This document shows, piece by piece, positions 30,833 to 32,902 of a stretch of DNA of 32,902 nucleotides (its first letter is position 1; each line of letters starts with the position of its first letter). This stretch comes from Gammaproteobacteria bacterium (GTDB lineage: Bacteria; Pseudomonadota; Gammaproteobacteria; Pseudomonadales; Azotimanducaceae). The position numbers and the translations under genes are program-made. The DNA lies in the NCBI GenBank assembly GCA_026707905.1, contig JAPOVY010000078.1, positions 1-32,902 of the forward strand. Direction: 5' to 3'. The notes beneath the pieces were generated by a model. That model had not been told where the DNA came from. It did not search any database and was given only the letters and a program-made list of their open reading frames with translations.

Positions 30833-32902
30833 ATGGCTGAAGCAATCGACTACCAGTATATTGGTACTCGACCCATTCGACCTGATGGAATTGAGAAAGT
30901 GACTGGACGCGCCAAGTTTGGCGCAGATGAAATGTTGCCAGGAATGTTGGTAGGCAAGGTCTTGCGCAGTCCGCATGCGCATGCCAAGATTCGATCAATC
31001 GATACTAGCGAAGCTGAAACGATTCCAGGTGTGTTCGCGGTAATAACTGGACGCGATTTCCCTGAGCGCGCACCGGGACGGGGTCGGGGAGGCTTTTCTG
31101 AGAACATCATCGCGGCTACTAAAGCGCTGTACCACGGGCACGCCATCGCTGCAGTCGCCGCAGCGAATCACGCAGCAGCGGATGCAGCACTTGAGGCGAT
31201 CAAGGTCGACTACGAGGTGCTTCAAACCGTTACGGACCCGGTCGCTGCCATGGCTGACGATGCGCCAATACTTAACGAAAAGCAGTTCACACGAAGTCCC
31301 AACGGACCTTCATCTGAGCCATCGAATATCGCGGCGCATACGATCACGGCTGATCGTGGCGATATCGAACAGGGATTCCGCGACGCTGATGTCGTCGTCG
31401 AAAGAACGTTTAAAACGCCGATGGTACATCAAGGCTACATCGAGCCGCACGCTTGTACCGCGAACTACACCGAGACCGGCAAAGCGACTGTCTGGTGCTG
31501 CACACAAGGACATTTTGGTGTGAGGTCGCAAACGGCTGGGATCCTAGGTATGGATCTTCACGATCTCAAGGTCGTTGCTAGCGAAATAGGCGGCGGCTTC
31601 GGGGGTAAGACCATTATTTATCTAGAACCATTAGCGCTCAAGCTGTCCCAGATCAGTCACCGACCGGTTCGCATGGTCATGTCGCGTGAGGATGTATTTC
31701 GCGCCACGGGACCCGCGTCAGGGTCCGTCAACACGATCAAGATTGGCGCAAAGAAAGACGGCACGATAACCGCAATGTCAGCAAAGCTGATTTACGAAGC
31801 AGGCGCATATCCTGGCAGTCCAGTAGGTGCAGGCAGCATGTGTGTATTTGCACCATACGAGGTCGAAAACGTACGAATCGAAGGCTTCGACGTCACTGTG
31901 AATCGTCCGAAAGTAGCAGCCTATCGTGCACCTGGCGCACCGCAATCTATGTATGCGTCCGAGTCCGTGCTAGACGAAATCGCCATAAAGATTGACATGG
32001 ATCCCCTTGAGTTTCGCCTCAAGAATGCCGCGGACGAAGGTACGCAATCCACGTATGGACCAAAGTTCCAGGCTATTGGATTGAAGGAGTGCATCCGCAA
32101 GGCGATGGATCACCCGAACTACAAAGTGCCTCTAGGCGAAGATGAAGGTCGCGGTATTGCGGTTGGCTTCTGGTTCAACGGGGGCAATCAGTCGAGCGCT
32201 GAAGTGCATATCACCGACGATGGGCACGTACTTGTCGTTGAGGGTAGTCCAGATATCGGAGGAAGTCGTGCGTCTATGGCTCTGATGGCCGCTGAGACCC
32301 TCGGGGTTCCCTATGACCACATCCGGGTTAATGTGGCAGATACGGATTCAACTGGATACTGTGCCACGACGGGTGGCAGTCGTACAACGTTCGCGACCGG
32401 TCTAGCTGTCATCAACGCGTGCGAAAATGCGATTGTCGAACTGAAAAAGCGTGCGGCGGCCGCAATGGATCTTGACGTTGACCAGGTGGAGTGGGCGAAC
32501 GGAACTGCGTCGCCAAAGCCAGGAGTGAATGTAGAAGCAAATCCACTTTCACTCGCAGAATTAGCACGAGATGCGGCTCGAACGGGCGGCCCGATTTCTG
32601 GTCGAGCATCCCTTACTGCACAAGGACCTGGTCCGGCGTTTTCTGTCAATATGAGCGACGTTCACGTAGATCGAGAAACTGGTCGTGTAACTGTGAAGAG
32701 CTTTACATCGATTCAAGATGCCGGTAAAGCGATCCATCCTGATTACGTTGAAGGCCAAATGCAGGGTGGAGCTGCGCAGGGGATCGGCTGGGCGCTAAAC
32801 GAGGAATACATTTACGACGAATCTGGTGTGTTGGAGAATCCTGGCTTTCTCGATTACAGAATTCCAGTCGCGTCAGATCTGCCGATGCTTGATACGGAAA
32901 TC
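30833..32902 (+). CDS. Xanthine dehydrogenase-family molybdenum hydroxylase large subunit, 3'-truncated
   Basis: The first 690 residues of a molybdopterin-binding subunit of the xanthine dehydrogenase/aldehyde oxidase/CO dehydrogenase family, which hydroxylates substrates with water at a Mo centre. The frame is open to the window end. YIGTRPIRPDGIEKVTGRAK at the N-terminus and HGHAIAAVAAANHAAADAAL mark the a/b-hammerhead domain. The cofactor motifs are VASEIGGGFGGKTIIYLEPL (GGGFGGK at 253-259), AYRAPGAPQSMYASE (363 onward) and EGSPDIGGSRASMALMAAE. AYRAPGAP is neither of the active-loop motifs of CO dehydrogenase (AYRCSFR form I, AYRGAGR form II), so a carboxylic or aromatic substrate is more likely than CO. 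The catalytic Glu lies beyond the window. AAGGAG eight bases before the ATG supports the start. FAD and FeS subunit genes are not upstream. Confidence 0.93.
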   Translation, partial: MAEAIDYQYIGTRPIRPDGIEKVTGRAKFGADEMLPGMLVGKVLRSPHAHAKIRSIDTSEAETIPGVFAVITGRDFPERAPGRGRGGFSENIIAATKALYHGHAIAAVAAANHAAADAALEAIKVDYEVLQTVTDPVAAMADDAPILNEKQFTRSPNGPSSEPSNIAAHTITADRGDIEQGFRDADVVVERTFKTPMVHQGYIEPHACTANYTETGKATVWCCTQGHFGVRSQTAGILGMDLHDLKVVASEIGGGFGGKTIIYLEPLALKLSQISHRPVRMVMSREDVFRATGPASGSVNTIKIGAKKDGTITAMSAKLIYEAGAYPGSPVGAGSMCVFAPYEVENVRIEGFDVTVNRPKVAAYRAPGAPQSMYASESVLDEIAIKIDMDPLEFRLKNAADEGTQSTYGPKFQAIGLKECIRKAMDHPNYKVPLGEDEGRGIAVGFWFNGGNQSSAEVHITDDGHVLVVEGSPDIGGSRASMALMAAETLGVPYDHIRVNVADTDSTGYCATTGGSRTTFATGLAVINACENAIVELKKRAAAAMDLDVDQVEWANGTASPKPGVNVEANPLSLAELARDAARTGGPISGRASLTAQGPGPAFSVNMSDVHVDRETGRVTVKSFTSIQDAGKAIHPDYVEGQMQGGAAQGIGWALNEEYIYDESGVLENPGFLDYRIPVASDLPMLDTEI

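Noticed and set aside
30833-32902. Aerobic CO dehydrogenase CoxL
   Set aside because: The active loop reads AYRAPGAP instead of AYRCSFR or AYRGAGR, and coxM/coxS are not adjacent in the window.

Overview
The window looks like chromosome from an uncultured, probably marine or host-associated, gammaproteobacterium. This is inferred from the fused siroheme synthase (CysG), the TusD/TusE sulfur-relay proteins, a KpsF/GutQ sugar-phosphate isomerase, a Zur-like operator and the mix of oxidative and catabolic families; no rRNA or single-copy marker allows a firm placement. Base composition looks close to balanced. Genes are tightly packed with several 1-14 base overlaps. ATG, GTG and TTG starts are all used, often with GGAG/GAGG Shine-Dalgarno sites. 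No insertion sequence, integrase, prophage or CRISPR array was seen.

Left part (1-7.1 kb): the 3' part of cysG runs on the plus strand into a minus-strand run. In transcription order that run is a pair of overlapping ABC exporter half-transporters, a protein with two SCP2-like halves, and a small FMN-type flavoprotein. Upstream of them, also on the minus strand, lie tusD and tusE without tusC or tusB.

Oxygenase block (7.2-12.4 kb): three Fe(II)/2-oxoglutarate-type oxygenases of different subfamilies (PhyH, TauD and CmcJ/NvfI) lie side by side. Next comes a divergent Nramp-like transporter gene broken by one in-frame TAG.

Metal block (12.4-14.8 kb): a perfect 18-base Zur-like palindrome lies just upstream of a COG0523 metal-chaperone GTPase gene. 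That gene overlaps a DUF1826 gene whose product carries an HxD...H...R pattern like that of the 2-oxoglutarate oxygenases. A tRNA-Ser(UGA) gene follows on the minus strand.

Catabolic and transport blocks (14.9-32.9 kb): a minus-strand set encodes a SulP transporter, an amidohydrolase, an MFS exporter and an acyl-CoA synthetase, with a divergent DUF924 gene. A second minus-strand operon encodes a paralogous amidohydrolase, a SIS-CBS isomerase, a small secreted protein and an SMP-30 lactonase. Divergent from it is a plus-strand series: hydratase, D-2-hydroxyacid dehydrogenase, ABC-2 exporter pair, VOC protein, PHP phosphatase and a molybdenum hydroxylase large subunit cut off by the window end.

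Taken together the genes suggest oxidative breakdown of small organic acids, aromatics or sulfonates (dioxygenases, CoA ligase, hydratase, lactonase, Mo-hydroxylase), with sulfur assimilation and relay (siroheme, TusDE, TauD, SulP) and metal supply (Nramp-like, COG0523). The pathways and substrates are inference only. The points most worth checking are the interrupted, motif-divergent Nramp-like gene, the compact palindrome with COG0523-DUF1826, and the three-oxygenase cluster.
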